64,000 nucleotides of DNA from Clostridium sp031626875 (lineage in GTDB: Bacteria; Bacillota; Clostridia; Clostridiales; Clostridiaceae). The notes beneath the pieces were generated by a model that saw only the letters and a program-made list of their open reading frames with translations, was not told the origin of the DNA and ran no database searches. The translations under genes were made by a program, and so were the position numbers. The stretch lies in NCBI RefSeq assembly GCF_031626875.1, contig NZ_JANDMF010000017.1, forward strand, positions 1-64,000, given 5' to 3'. Positions 34,251-43,085 of the stretch are shown piece by piece (position 1 is the first letter of the stretch; each line of letters begins with the position of its first letter).

Positions 34251-35483
34251 CTACTTCTCTTGTTTTACTATCTCATGTAATTTCTTTCCCATATGCTCTA
34301 TTAAATTTACAACTAGTGCATTCCCCATACAAAAGTATCTAAATGATTGCGTCATTGCAGTATCAGTCCAATTATCTGGGAAACCATTTATTCTCTCACA
34401 TTCTAATGGAGTTAATATTCTTAAATTACCAGTTGAAATATCTTTAACAACATGAGTACTTCTGTTTTTACTACCTTCACTTGTAAGCATAGTTCGTGCT
34501 GGCTTATCTAGTGGATCAGGAAAGGATATTCCACCTTCTCTAAATACGTATTTATGTCCATCTTTAGACGTTCTATTAATAGCTTTTGGGCCTTTCATAT
34601 ACGTCCACTTTTCTAAATCATCACCAGATAAAATATACTTTTCGTCAACCTGTTTTTCCAATATATCATTTAATGTTAACTGCTTCTCTGTTATTATATC
34701 TCCTGGTATAGTTTCAATTGTAGATATAATTCCATCTCTATACACACCAGAATTTTTAAATTCAAACTTAAACTCATCAGAAACTTTAAGTGTATCTAAA
34801 TCATATAGCTTTTTAATATCTATGCTACTAATTAATTCCTCAGAAAAAGTTTCTACATTAAATATAGACCCAAAGAAACCTTTATTTTGAAGTTGATTAT
34901 AAACACTTTGTTCTTTTAAACTTTTATAATAATTTGTTGTATTATGTACCGCAAAAATAAAAATACGTCTTCTTCTTTGCTGAAAACCATACTCTGCTGC
35001 ATTTATAACTCTCCACTCAACTGAATATCCTAGTTTAGCTAGACAATTTATTATAATTCCAAAATCACGACCACGTTGTTTTGTTGGAGATTTAAGTAAT
35101 CTATCCACATTCTCCAAAAGCACAAAAGGAGGTCTCTTTTCTTTTAAAATTCTTTCAATTTCCCACCATAATACACCTTTTTTGCCCTGTATTCCTTTTG
35201 CTCCAGTGCTAGCCACTGAATAATCTTGGCACGGGAATCCCCCAACCAATATAGTATGATTTGGAATATGTCCTGCTGGAACTTGTGATATATCTGTATT
35301 GCTTAACTCATCTACTCCCCCAAAGGCTTCAAAATGACTCCTATAACATTCAAACGCATGTTGAACTTTTTTGCTAGGCTCCCATTGATTGAACCAAACT
35401 GTTTTCCAATCAGATGAACTTTTTTCAAAGCCTACTCTAAATCCGCCAACCCCAGCAAATAATTCACAAATTGTATATTTCAT
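34251..35483 (-). CDS. C5-cytosine DNA methylase (Dcm type), partner of the Sau3AI-like enzyme
   Basis: A 410-residue methylase. Motif I ELFAGVGGFRVGFE; motif IV GGFPCQDYSV with nucleophile C85; motif VI LLENVDRLL; motif VIII QQRRRRIF; then a target region and motifs IX-X (PARTMLTSEG, YFCMGNALVVNLIEHMGK). By analogy with M.Sau3AI it should methylate cytosine in GATC, because the neighbouring endonuclease is Sau3AI-like. It follows that gene by 265 bases, in which a LexA-like site and an AGTATA...TATACT repeat are found, so it may be regulated separately. GGAGG ribosome site. Confidence 0.93.
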   Translation of the reverse strand: MKYTICELFAGVGGFRVGFEKSSSDWKTVWFNQWEPSKKVQHAFECYRSHFEAFGGVDELSNTDISQVPAGHIPNHTILVGGFPCQDYSVASTGAKGIQGKKGVLWWEIERILKEKRPPFVLLENVDRLLKSPTKQRGRDFGIIINCLAKLGYSVEWRVINAAEYGFQQRRRRIFIFAVHNTTNYYKSLKEQSVYNQLQNKGFFGSIFNVETFSEELISSIDIKKLYDLDTLKVSDEFKFEFKNSGVYRDGIISTIETIPGDIITEKQLTLNDILEKQVDEKYILSGDDLEKWTYMKGPKAINRTSKDGHKYVFREGGISFPDPLDKPARTMLTSEGSKNRSTHVVKDISTGNLRILTPLECERINGFPDNWTDTAMTQSFRYFCMGNALVVNLIEHMGKKLHEIVKQEK

Positions 35484-35546
35484 GTTTTAGCCTCCTCATA
35501 TGACTTTTTGATTATACTATATTTTAGAGAAAATAAAAATTACTCT

Positions 35547-35595
35547 AGTATAAAATTCTATACTATTATCAAAGTTACTTCTCGAACATTCGTTC
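35547..35595 (-). promoter_or_regulatory. LexA-type box and inverted repeat upstream of the cytosine methylase
   Basis: CGAACATTCGTTC (35583-35595) fits the Gram-positive SOS box CGAAC-N4-GTTCG in nine of ten fixed positions. AGTATA (35547-35552) and TATACT (35559-35564) form a second palindrome. Both lie 60-115 bases before the methylase start. Confidence 0.5.
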
Positions 35596-35747
35596 TTAAT
35601 CTCTTTTAATATTATTACTACAAATCTAACTATTATTCAAGCATTATTTTACTTTTGAAAGTATAAAATAATAAATTGCCCATTTATTTCTATATAGCAT
35701 AATTACAAAAGCATATTTTCTTCATAGGCAAGAATACTTGTCCTATT

Positions 35748-37235
35748 TTATAGGATATTATTTTTTATCTGTTCTAGTATAAATTCTCTATTAAACCAAA
35801 AGCATTGTTTAGTCATATATCTTCCTGATGGTAATAAATCTCCATAAGGACTATCTGCTGTATATCCTGATTTACTTGTATGAGGTCTCATGTGTGAAAC
35901 TCTATTTTCACTTGCTTTAGGCAAATCATTTTCCATTCTAGTTCTATTCCCCCAAGTTTTTTCTCTTAACCCAGCACCCTCTTTAATAACTTCTCTTGCT
36001 TTTTCCCATACCTTCTTTACTTCAGCAGCATCACTTTCTGATACCTGCCACAACATTATATTGTTAAAAAACAGATGATTTTGAGTATATTCTTTATTGT
36101 TTTTATCCTTATTATACATTTCATCCTTCTTAAAGATTACAAGCATATATTTTTGCTCAATCATATTCTCTTTTGTACTAGATTCTTCCCATTCTTCATT
36201 TATTAAATCCATAAACTTAACATAAGGAAATGACATATGTTGTTCAATTTTATTCCCATCATGTTCAACTCTTATTGTTTTTATTTTTATTCCAGCTTTT
36301 TTAAACTCTGAACTATTTTCTACATCTGTAATATTTAGAGCTTTTGATATCAACAATTGATTTAACGATTTCGAATTGCTACTAATTCCTAATTCTTTTT
36401 TCATTTCTGCTTGACTTTTGCCAAAGTATGGCTTTAGCTTATTCCTTAAATATTCTTCTAAATCTATATTATCAATATTTTCAGTATCTTTAATAATATT
36501 TTCATCAATTTCTTCTCCATATATATATGAATTAAGAATATATGTCATGTATGAAGGTTTTAATGAGTATGCTCTTTCTCTTGCTTTAACAGCATTAACA
36601 TCACGTTGTTTTCTTAATGATTTTTCTGCAGTAGACCCCTTTGTACATGCAGCTAAATACATAGTATCACTTTCTGATAGTTCATGGGCATTATTATTTT
36701 TTATTTTATCTGCTATAATCATCCAATCATTTTTTATAATTTTTAAATCTTTTTCAGGAATTTTAAATAATGCTACTTCCTCTATTGTAAACTGTTTTTT
36801 TAATTCATACTTCTCTTCAGCTGATAAACTATTCTTTTTCTCTTTTTTTCTTTGAGCATTAATTTCAGGTGATACATCATGGTATGACATTAATAATGTT
36901 GTTTCATTCTTTTTCCAATAGCTACTTTTATAAAAATCATCTAAATTCTCTTTTTCATAATTAATTATATTGCAAACTAATCTTTCTTTAGCTCTTATCC
37001 CTTTTGAATTAATAAAATAAGGTGTTACTTTCAATTCAACTCCAGCTTCTACAAAATCTGGTTCAGACTCACTATTATTTTCGATGCTAAACCAATCTTG
37101 TTCAATCATTTTCCCAGCACCACCTTTTACTTCCTTAAGCTTGTCCGACTTATCTATATCCTTAAACGGAACACCTATTACTTCCCTTCCCCTTACTAGC
37201 ACTTCTTCTTTTGTTTTATATATACTTGATGGCAT
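35748..37235 (-). CDS. Sau3AI-like type II restriction endonuclease (MutH family)
   Basis: A 495-residue enzyme expected to cut GATC. The N-terminal MutH/Sau3AI domain has EVKGGAGKMIE, EPDFVEAGVELKVTPY (catalytic D...ExK) and KERLVCNIINYE. The linker HELSESDTMYLAACTKGST and KARERAYSLKPSYMTYIL follow Sau3AI closely. The C-terminal half is the second MutH-like domain, catalytically dead in Sau3AI, which binds a second site. Length equals Sau3AI. GGAGGAG ribosome site. The cognate methylase is the next gene. Sau3AI is blocked by cytosine but not adenine methylation of GATC, so the Dam-type enzyme nearby is probably not its partner. Confidence 0.93.
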   Translation of the reverse strand: MPSSIYKTKEEVLVRGREVIGVPFKDIDKSDKLKEVKGGAGKMIEQDWFSIENNSESEPDFVEAGVELKVTPYFINSKGIRAKERLVCNIINYEKENLDDFYKSSYWKKNETTLLMSYHDVSPEINAQRKKEKKNSLSAEEKYELKKQFTIEEVALFKIPEKDLKIIKNDWMIIADKIKNNNAHELSESDTMYLAACTKGSTAEKSLRKQRDVNAVKARERAYSLKPSYMTYILNSYIYGEEIDENIIKDTENIDNIDLEEYLRNKLKPYFGKSQAEMKKELGISSNSKSLNQLLISKALNITDVENSSEFKKAGIKIKTIRVEHDGNKIEQHMSFPYVKFMDLINEEWEESSTKENMIEQKYMLVIFKKDEMYNKDKNNKEYTQNHLFFNNIMLWQVSESDAAEVKKVWEKAREVIKEGAGLREKTWGNRTRMENDLPKASENRVSHMRPHTSKSGYTADSPYGDLLPSGRYMTKQCFWFNREFILEQIKNNIL

Positions 37236-37348
37236 TTTATTTTCTCCTCCTTTTAATTAATATCTTAAGCTAAAAATGCTATTCTAAGTTTCTCTTAATT
37301 ACATATGCTTTAAATAAATTATAATCTAATTCATATGAATTTAAAATT

Positions 37349-37389
37349 ATAGAACTTGATTTTATACATACCCAAAATAAAAGTTCTAT
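37349..37389 (-). terminator. Terminator of the second PLD-helicase
   Basis: ATAGAACTT (37349-37357) pairs with AAGTTCTAT (37381-37389), with an ATTTT/AAAAT inner stem. The helicase stop codon is inside the arm. Confidence 0.75.
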
Positions 37390-39905
37390 TTAACATTTAA
37401 CTCTAGATTTCTCTCATCATAATACTTCTGAACCCTAAACCAAATAGCATCCCTCATATGCTCCACAAACTTCTCATCAGAAACAATCCCCCTAAGCTCT
37501 TCATCCAAAACCATAACAACTCCCTCAAAAGTCCTAAAGAATTCCCCCTCACTCTTAAGAAGAAACTTAACAGGATTATCCTTAGCAAGCTTCACAAACT
37601 TCGCCTTATCCCAATTTTCAAAATCAGCTGTGCTTTTGTGTCTTAGCATATCCACCTTATTAGACCCTTTATGGTAGAATTCATAGAAGCTCTTATAAAT
37701 ATCATCTTCATCAATTTCCATCTTCACATTACCTTCATTATAAAAAGCAAGTAAAATAGGCATCTTATAACTTTTGCTCATACTAGTATTTTCGAGCATT
37801 TTTATAAAATTATAACCCTTACTACTAACTAAAGTTTGTTCCTCTTCAAACAATTCTCTATTATTCTTTAAGAATCCTAAATAATCATTAAAAGGATTTA
37901 GGGAACTTTTCACTTTCTTAATAGCTGTATAAATTTCATCATCTATATTATTGAAGAATTCCACTCTACTTGGTCTATGCTTCAATTCTTCTTTAACTCT
38001 AAAGTACTCTTCCTTTATACGATCTTCTATCTTCATTTCCTTTGCAGCTAATTTTTTGAATATGTCCATAATTCTAAAGTCAAAATCTACTCTGCAATCT
38101 TCTGGATATTCTTCTTCATTAAATATTCCTTTTTTAGCTTCTAATTTTGAATATTGTTTCCCACTTAGCAAAAATGGCATAAGATCTGCTTTTTTGAAGT
38201 TTCCTATGAAATCTAATACATTTAGATATTTCTTATCTTTATATTTTCTAAGACCTCTTCCTAGCTGTTGTAAAAATACTGTTGGTGATTCTGTTGGTCT
38301 TAAAAACATTACCATATCTATTGATGGAATATCTAAGCCTTCATTAAACATATCTACAGAAAATATTACTTGAATATCGCCTTTAGCAAGTTTACTTATT
38401 GCCTCTTTTCTATCTGCTGAGTATTCTCCCTCTTCTCCACTATATACAGCTACTGCCTTTATCCCATTTTCCATAAAGAATTTTGCCATATAATCAGCAT
38501 GTCTTCTTGAAGTACAAAAACCTAAAGCTCTTTGAGAATTGTATTTTCTATAATGATTTAAAATTAAGTCACCTCTTTTATTAATCATTAAAGCATCTTC
38601 TAATTCTTTCTCATTATATTTTCCTCTTTGAATTTGAACATTATTATAATTCACTGTTTCATCATAAACTCCATAATATCTAAAGGGTACTAAATAACCT
38701 TTGTTTATAGCTTCACTAAGTCTAATTTCATAGACAGTGTTATAATCACAAAGTGAAAATACATCTTTTGAATCTAGTCTTTCTGGTGTTGCTGTTAATC
38801 CAAGTAAAAACTTTGGTGTAAAGTAATCTATTATTTTTCTGTAATTACTTGAAACTGCATGATGGAACTCATCTATTATTATGTAATCAAAATAATCTTT
38901 ATTAAAATATTCTTCATTTAAATATTCTTCTTTACCTAAAGTTTGAACTAATGCAAAAACCATTTCTTTATCTTTTTCTTTAATGCTGTTATAAAAGAAA
39001 CCTATATTTTCAGTCTTTCTAACATTTTTAAAACTTATAGCTGCTTGTTTTATTATTTCTTCTCTATGAGCAACAAATAGAATTCTATTAGCTTTTATTG
39101 AATCAAAAGCAGCTAAATATGTTTTCCCTATACCTGTTGCTGCAACTACTAATGCTTTATCAAAACCCTCTTCTCTAGTTTTTTCCAATGCATACAAAGC
39201 TTCTATTTGTGCTCCTTTAGGCTCAAATAGTTCTATTACCTTATTTCCTTCAATGTCTTTCACATCAACATTTATCTTTTCATTTTCTTTAGCCTTTTTA
39301 ATATCTTTATAAACCTGTGGTCTTTTCCAGTTCTTTGAATACTCTTTCATTACATTGTCATCTATAATATCTGAATAATTGTTAAAAAGATTTTCAAATT
39401 CATTATAGAAAGCATTAAAATCTTCTGTGTTTTGAGATTTTAAAAATCTGTAATTCCATTCTATTGAATTTGTTAATGCTCCTTTTGAAAGGTTTGATGA
39501 GCCTATGTAGATTTCACTGTCTTCATCATTATGGAATATGTATGATTTGGGGTGGAATGATTTATTTGGTACATTGTAAAATCTTAAATCTACTTTATCT
39601 TTAAGTTCTCTTTTTAACATATATAAAGCAGTTGGGGATGTGATGTTTAGATAGCTTCCTGTTAATATTCTAATGCTAACATTTCTATCTATTGCTTCCT
39701 TTAGATCATCTAGAATCATTTTTACTCCAGAATCCATCAAGAAAGAAACTATTATATCTATTGCTTTTGCATTTTTAATACTTTCTTTTAGCTTTTTATA
39801 TAAATGATTTTCTTCTCCAGTACTAACATTTCTATTTATGTACTTAAAATCAACAATTGATTCATGCTCTACTATATCTATTAATTCTTCTTTAATACTT
39901 TTCAT
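37386..39905 (-). CDS. PLD-domain DEAD/DEAH helicase, second copy
   Basis: An 839-residue paralogue of 19678-22572. Order: PLD-like region with FHPKSYIF and IYIGSSNLS (about 115-140), helicase motif I VAATGIGKT, motif II DEFH (not DEAH), motif III GLTATPER, motif VI QQLGRGLRKYKDK, then a C-terminal region that is shorter than in the first copy. It lies just upstream of the Sau3AI-like gene but is separated by its own terminator. Probably a helicase-nuclease of defence type. DEFH should keep ATPase activity because the DE pair is intact. Confidence 0.87.
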   Translation of the reverse strand: MKSIKEELIDIVEHESIVDFKYINRNVSTGEENHLYKKLKESIKNAKAIDIIVSFLMDSGVKMILDDLKEAIDRNVSIRILTGSYLNITSPTALYMLKRELKDKVDLRFYNVPNKSFHPKSYIFHNDEDSEIYIGSSNLSKGALTNSIEWNYRFLKSQNTEDFNAFYNEFENLFNNYSDIIDDNVMKEYSKNWKRPQVYKDIKKAKENEKINVDVKDIEGNKVIELFEPKGAQIEALYALEKTREEGFDKALVVAATGIGKTYLAAFDSIKANRILFVAHREEIIKQAAISFKNVRKTENIGFFYNSIKEKDKEMVFALVQTLGKEEYLNEEYFNKDYFDYIIIDEFHHAVSSNYRKIIDYFTPKFLLGLTATPERLDSKDVFSLCDYNTVYEIRLSEAINKGYLVPFRYYGVYDETVNYNNVQIQRGKYNEKELEDALMINKRGDLILNHYRKYNSQRALGFCTSRRHADYMAKFFMENGIKAVAVYSGEEGEYSADRKEAISKLAKGDIQVIFSVDMFNEGLDIPSIDMVMFLRPTESPTVFLQQLGRGLRKYKDKKYLNVLDFIGNFKKADLMPFLLSGKQYSKLEAKKGIFNEEEYPEDCRVDFDFRIMDIFKKLAAKEMKIEDRIKEEYFRVKEELKHRPSRVEFFNNIDDEIYTAIKKVKSSLNPFNDYLGFLKNNRELFEEEQTLVSSKGYNFIKMLENTSMSKSYKMPILLAFYNEGNVKMEIDEDDIYKSFYEFYHKGSNKVDMLRHKSTADFENWDKAKFVKLAKDNPVKFLLKSEGEFFRTFEGVVMVLDEELRGIVSDEKFVEHMRDAIWFRVQKYYDERNLELNVK

Positions 39906-40003
39906 AAATATCTCCTTATCTTTATAATTATTATTCTACCATAATTAAGTTTCTATTTTGAAATTTACTAAATGAACCTTACTGTTTTTATCTATACAAA
40001 AAA

Positions 40004-40037
40004 ATAGAGTAACTTCATTTTTATAAAGCTACTCCAT
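40004..40037 (-). terminator. Terminator of the MazG-like gene
   Basis: ATAGAGTAACTT (40004-40015) and AAGCTACTCCAT (40026-40037) pair with two interruptions, and the minus strand runs into ATTTTTTTG. Confidence 0.7.
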
Positions 40038-40040
40038 ATT

Positions 40041-40355
40041 TTAATTTGTTTTTACACATTTAAGTACTATTCCTTCTTTAAATCCACCACGTTCTTCTTT
40101 TTTCTTTTCTCTCATTTTTAGAAGATCTTCTTCACTGTATCCTAAATTATTAGCAAGACCAAATAGCACTTCCATTATATCTGCTAATTCTTCTAAGTTT
40201 TTATCTTCTAAAAATTCCTCTACTTCTTCTTTAAGCTTTGCTTCTAGAAATTCATATCTTCTTTCTTTAGGTGCAATTATAAATTCGCACTCTTTTCCAG
40301 TTCTTTTTATTATTTCTGGAATTTTATCTCTTACAAGCTTATTATACTTTTTCAT
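40041..40355 (-). CDS. MazG/phosphoribosyl-ATP pyrophosphohydrolase-like protein
   Basis: A 104-residue all-alpha NTP pyrophosphohydrolase. Seen: KLVRDKIPEIIKRTGKEC, then the metal-binding EExxE...ExxD pattern in LKEEVEEFLEDKNLEELADIMEVLFGLA. This short group (with YNKLVRDKIPEII start) is widespread in Firmicutes and may clear unusual nucleotides. A role in defence by nucleotide control is possible but not shown. Monocistronic. Confidence 0.85.
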   Translation of the reverse strand: MKKYNKLVRDKIPEIIKRTGKECEFIIAPKERRYEFLEAKLKEEVEEFLEDKNLEELADIMEVLFGLANNLGYSEEDLLKMREKKKEERGGFKEGIVLKCVKTN

Positions 40356-40474
40356 TTCATTTCACCTTCTCCTCAAACCTTTTTAAGTTAACAGAAAAAG
40401 TTTATCATGAATATTTTTTTATTACAAACTTGAAAACTCTCTTCTCAATTGAATATTTCATTTATAACATATAA

Positions 40475-40792
40475 TTAAAACTCAAAATAATCTGAACGTT
40501 TGAAATCCTCTTCACTTAAAACTTCCTTCTCCTCAATCATCCTTAGAAAATACTCAATTGTAGCATTAGCTGCTTGTCCTACAGTTTTTCCATAGCCAAT
40601 GCCTGGTGCCACAGATCCATCTTCATTTTTGAACAAAAGGTTTGTATATCCTACGTATCTCCCACTTTGTCTTTCATAAACTTTAATTTTAAATTTACCA
40701 TATGGTGTCTTTAGTGTTTCAGTAATATTAAACTCTCCAACACATTTTTCAATATTACTTATTCCTTCAAATTTTATGTTTTTCCATTCCAC
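40475..40792 (-). CDS. Small hypothetical protein
   Basis: A 105-residue protein, no family recognised. Pattern: strands (FKIKVYERQSGRYVGYTNLL, SVAPGIGYG) followed by a helix (TVGQAANATIEYFLRMI), loosely like a double-stranded-RNA-binding fold, but this is only a shape impression. It starts with GTG four bases after AGGAG. Stands between terminators with the MazG-like gene downstream. Confidence 0.6.
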   Translation of the reverse strand: MEWKNIKFEGISNIEKCVGEFNITETLKTPYGKFKIKVYERQSGRYVGYTNLLFKNEDGSVAPGIGYGKTVGQAANATIEYFLRMIEEKEVLSEEDFKRSDYFEF

Positions 40793-40974
40793 TTTCTCCT
40801 ACCCCTTCCTAAGTAATTCCACATCCATGTGCTTTCTATTGTTACTGAATCTATATGACTTATTACAAGTAACATATTTAAAAGTGTCATACTTAAATAT
40901 CGATTCATTTTATCTTTTTCTTTAATTCTTTCACTTATAAATCAAGAAACATGTAAGTTTTCTCTCAATAAAAA

Positions 40975-41023
40975 TAGATGGAGCAACTCATTTTTAACAG
41001 AGTTACTCCATCTCTAAACTTCT
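40975..41023 (-). terminator. Terminator of the L7/L12-like gene
   Basis: TAGATGGAGCAACTC (40975-40989) pairs with GAGTTACTCCATCT (41010-41023) with one mismatch; ATTTTTATT follows on the minus strand. Confidence 0.85.
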
Positions 41024-41026
41024 TAT

Positions 41027-41296
41027 CTACATCAGTTTATCAACATAATCCTTTGCTTCCTTTAACCCAACACCACTAATCTCTCTATACTTTTTAATTG
41101 CTGGAATCTTTTTCCCTCTTGAAACAAGATCTTTTATCTCATCATCTACTTTTGGTTCTGGAACTCCTACTTGTTTTGCAATTTTCTCTAAGATTGAATT
41201 AGTTCTTTTTATCTCATTGCTCAATTTACCAATTGAACTTGATATGCTCATTAATGCTCCTAAGCAAAAAATTATCCAAATAATATTACTTTCCAT
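41027..41296 (-). CDS. Membrane-tethered L7/L12 C-terminal-like protein
   Basis: An 89-residue protein: membrane helix (about 4-20), short coiled segment (KLSNEIKRTNSILEKIAKQV) and a C-terminal IKDLVSRGKKIPAIKKYREI...GLKEAKDYVDKL. The last part matches the helix-loop-helix of the ribosomal L7/L12 C-terminal domain that recruits translation GTPases. Anchoring this to the membrane is unusual. Its ATG lies inside the end of an upstream frame, after GGAGGAG. Function unknown. Confidence 0.7.
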   Translation of the reverse strand: MESNIIWIIFCLGALMSISSSIGKLSNEIKRTNSILEKIAKQVGVPEPKVDDEIKDLVSRGKKIPAIKKYREISGVGLKEAKDYVDKLM

Positions 41297-41511
41297 ATGC
41301 TCCTCCAGTCATACTATCTACTGATTTCAACATTCTAACTAGTATAAGCTTTTGTGATTCTATTGGCATCTTAGTTTTCTTAACAAGTTTAGTAAATTCA
41401 TCAAATATATTTTTTTCTATTTCATCAAAGGTATATATACTTTTTTCATCATCTATTAAATAATAAATCTTTATGTAACAATTAGTATTTGATTTATTTT
41501 CTATAAACTTA
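41286..41511 (-). pseudogene. Open frame without a start, between two genes
   Basis: A 75-codon frame reading NKFIENKSNTNCYIKIYYLI, DDEKSIYTFDEIEKNIFDEF and ending MTGGAYGK. It is +1 relative to the 514-residue gene and overlaps its end. No ATG, GTG or TTG with a ribosome site begins it. Either a C-terminal extension lost by an indel in the A-rich AAAAAGAAAA tract near 41520, or a gene fragment. Confidence 0.45.
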
Positions 41512-43056
41512 TTATTCCATTTTCTTTTTCATCTCGTCCTGTAGTGCTGGTCTTCTCTTATTTTGGCTCAAAATATCTTTATAATATTCTTCAAATTCTT
41601 CTCTCTTACCTAAATAATAAAGAATGTCTTTAACTACACTACAATAATAAGCAGCTCTTTGATATCTTGATCTATTGGCAGCATCAATATGAAATTTAAC
41701 CATTTCTTTTAGTATATCTACTGCTGACTCCAGATAATACGCTCTATTACTAAAATCTTCTTCAAGCTCTACTAAATCTATAACGCCATCTAGTTTTTCC
41801 AGCTGTATAGTATTTATGTAATCTTTAATATTATCCAAATTTAATTTTTCATTATGCAATGCTCTATAAATCAATGCTTTAGATATATACTTTTTGTCAC
41901 TATGTTCATATCCTTTTTGATTGTTTAAAAACTCTAAAAGTTCTTTTATTAATCCTTCATGAGATAAAACATAACTTAGTATATTGGGATAATAATATAC
42001 TCTTTTAGACTTTAAGAAGTTTATTGTTTTACGAATAAATTCATCTAAATTGTTTGTTTTTTCTGCAAAGGTTCTAGTTCTAATATATAATTTATAGGAT
42101 GTTTTTTCTTTAAATAAATCAAAGGCTTCATTATAAGCTTTTTCAAATTCACTTAATTTTTCATAACAATTTATACGTATATTCTTTAAATTATCACATT
42201 GAGTTACTTTTCTTAAACCCTCATTAGTTGTATCTATAGCATCTTCAAAACATCCAATTTCAAAATATTCCTCTGCTACATCATTATAAAAATTTACATC
42301 ATATTTTAAAAAACTTTTAGCTAACTGAACTTTATCAAATTCAGGATTATATCTTTCATTAAATCCTTTAAGAAGCTCATAATATAAGTGTTGTAAGTCC
42401 CACTCCATATCTCTTTCATCTATTTTTTCTCTTATATTTTTTTCTATAATATCTATTTCTTCTATAGCATTGATAATAGCCTCTGTACATCCACTACCCC
42501 TATGAAGCTCCCAAAAACCTAATGCTTTCTCTATCATTTTTGTTTTATCTGGTATACAATTTTTAATGGACAAATAATACTCGTTGAAGATATCTTCATA
42601 ATCTACCTCTATATATGGATAAGGTTCATCTGTTCCTAAAATTTCAAAATCATCTTCTACCTTCTTAATGCAATTGAATAATATTTCAAAGGCTTTAAAC
42701 GCTATATCATATTCTTTATTCCTAGAATACATCATAGCAATATTCAAATATTTTTTAAAGCCTTCAGCCCATTCACAACCTTCAAAATCGTCTTGGGGAT
42801 AACTCCCCCAATAATCCTCATAATTATCTTCTACATAATATTCTCCATCAAGGCACTCTTTACAAAACTTTTCTACATCTATTAGAAAGCTTTCCCCATC
42901 ACCTTCTTCTATATTATCTAAAGCTAACTTAGCATCTATGTTTTTTGATATAAATTCATTTTTCTCAAATTCATTAAGTTTATTTAATAACTCAATTACT
43001 AAGTCTGTAAGCTTTTCTTTTTCAAAACTTAATAACTTTTCTCTTTGTAAATCCAT
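41512..43056 (-). CDS. Large helical hypothetical protein with a paralogous N-terminal domain
   Basis: A 514-residue cytoplasmic protein, mainly helical. Residues 1-150 are a paralogue of the stand-alone protein at 5820-6281, including FCKECLDGEY. Residues ~230-430 look like TPR-type repeats (AKSFLKYDVNFYNDVAEEYF, CFEDAIDTTNEGLRKV, EKAYNEAFDLFKEK). The end, YYCSVVKDILYYLGKREEFE and NKRRPALQDEMKKK, resembles the tails of SWIM zinc-finger-associated repeat proteins, though no SWIM motif is present. Upstream of the L7/L12-like gene and after the DUF6933/pRiA4b gene, likely one transcript. Function unknown. Confidence 0.65.
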   Translation of the reverse strand: MDLQREKLLSFEKEKLTDLVIELLNKLNEFEKNEFISKNIDAKLALDNIEEGDGESFLIDVEKFCKECLDGEYYVEDNYEDYWGSYPQDDFEGCEWAEGFKKYLNIAMMYSRNKEYDIAFKAFEILFNCIKKVEDDFEILGTDEPYPYIEVDYEDIFNEYYLSIKNCIPDKTKMIEKALGFWELHRGSGCTEAIINAIEEIDIIEKNIREKIDERDMEWDLQHLYYELLKGFNERYNPEFDKVQLAKSFLKYDVNFYNDVAEEYFEIGCFEDAIDTTNEGLRKVTQCDNLKNIRINCYEKLSEFEKAYNEAFDLFKEKTSYKLYIRTRTFAEKTNNLDEFIRKTINFLKSKRVYYYPNILSYVLSHEGLIKELLEFLNNQKGYEHSDKKYISKALIYRALHNEKLNLDNIKDYINTIQLEKLDGVIDLVELEEDFSNRAYYLESAVDILKEMVKFHIDAANRSRYQRAAYYCSVVKDILYYLGKREEFEEYYKDILSQNKRRPALQDEMKKKME

Positions 43057-43085
43057 AATTCACTCCTAGCTATTTTCATATATTA

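Noticed and set aside
41512..41530. AAAAAG slippery site for programmed -1 frameshifting near the end of the 514-residue gene
   Set aside because: The continuing open frame is +1, not -1, and the base before AAA AAG is G, so the heptamer is not canonical.
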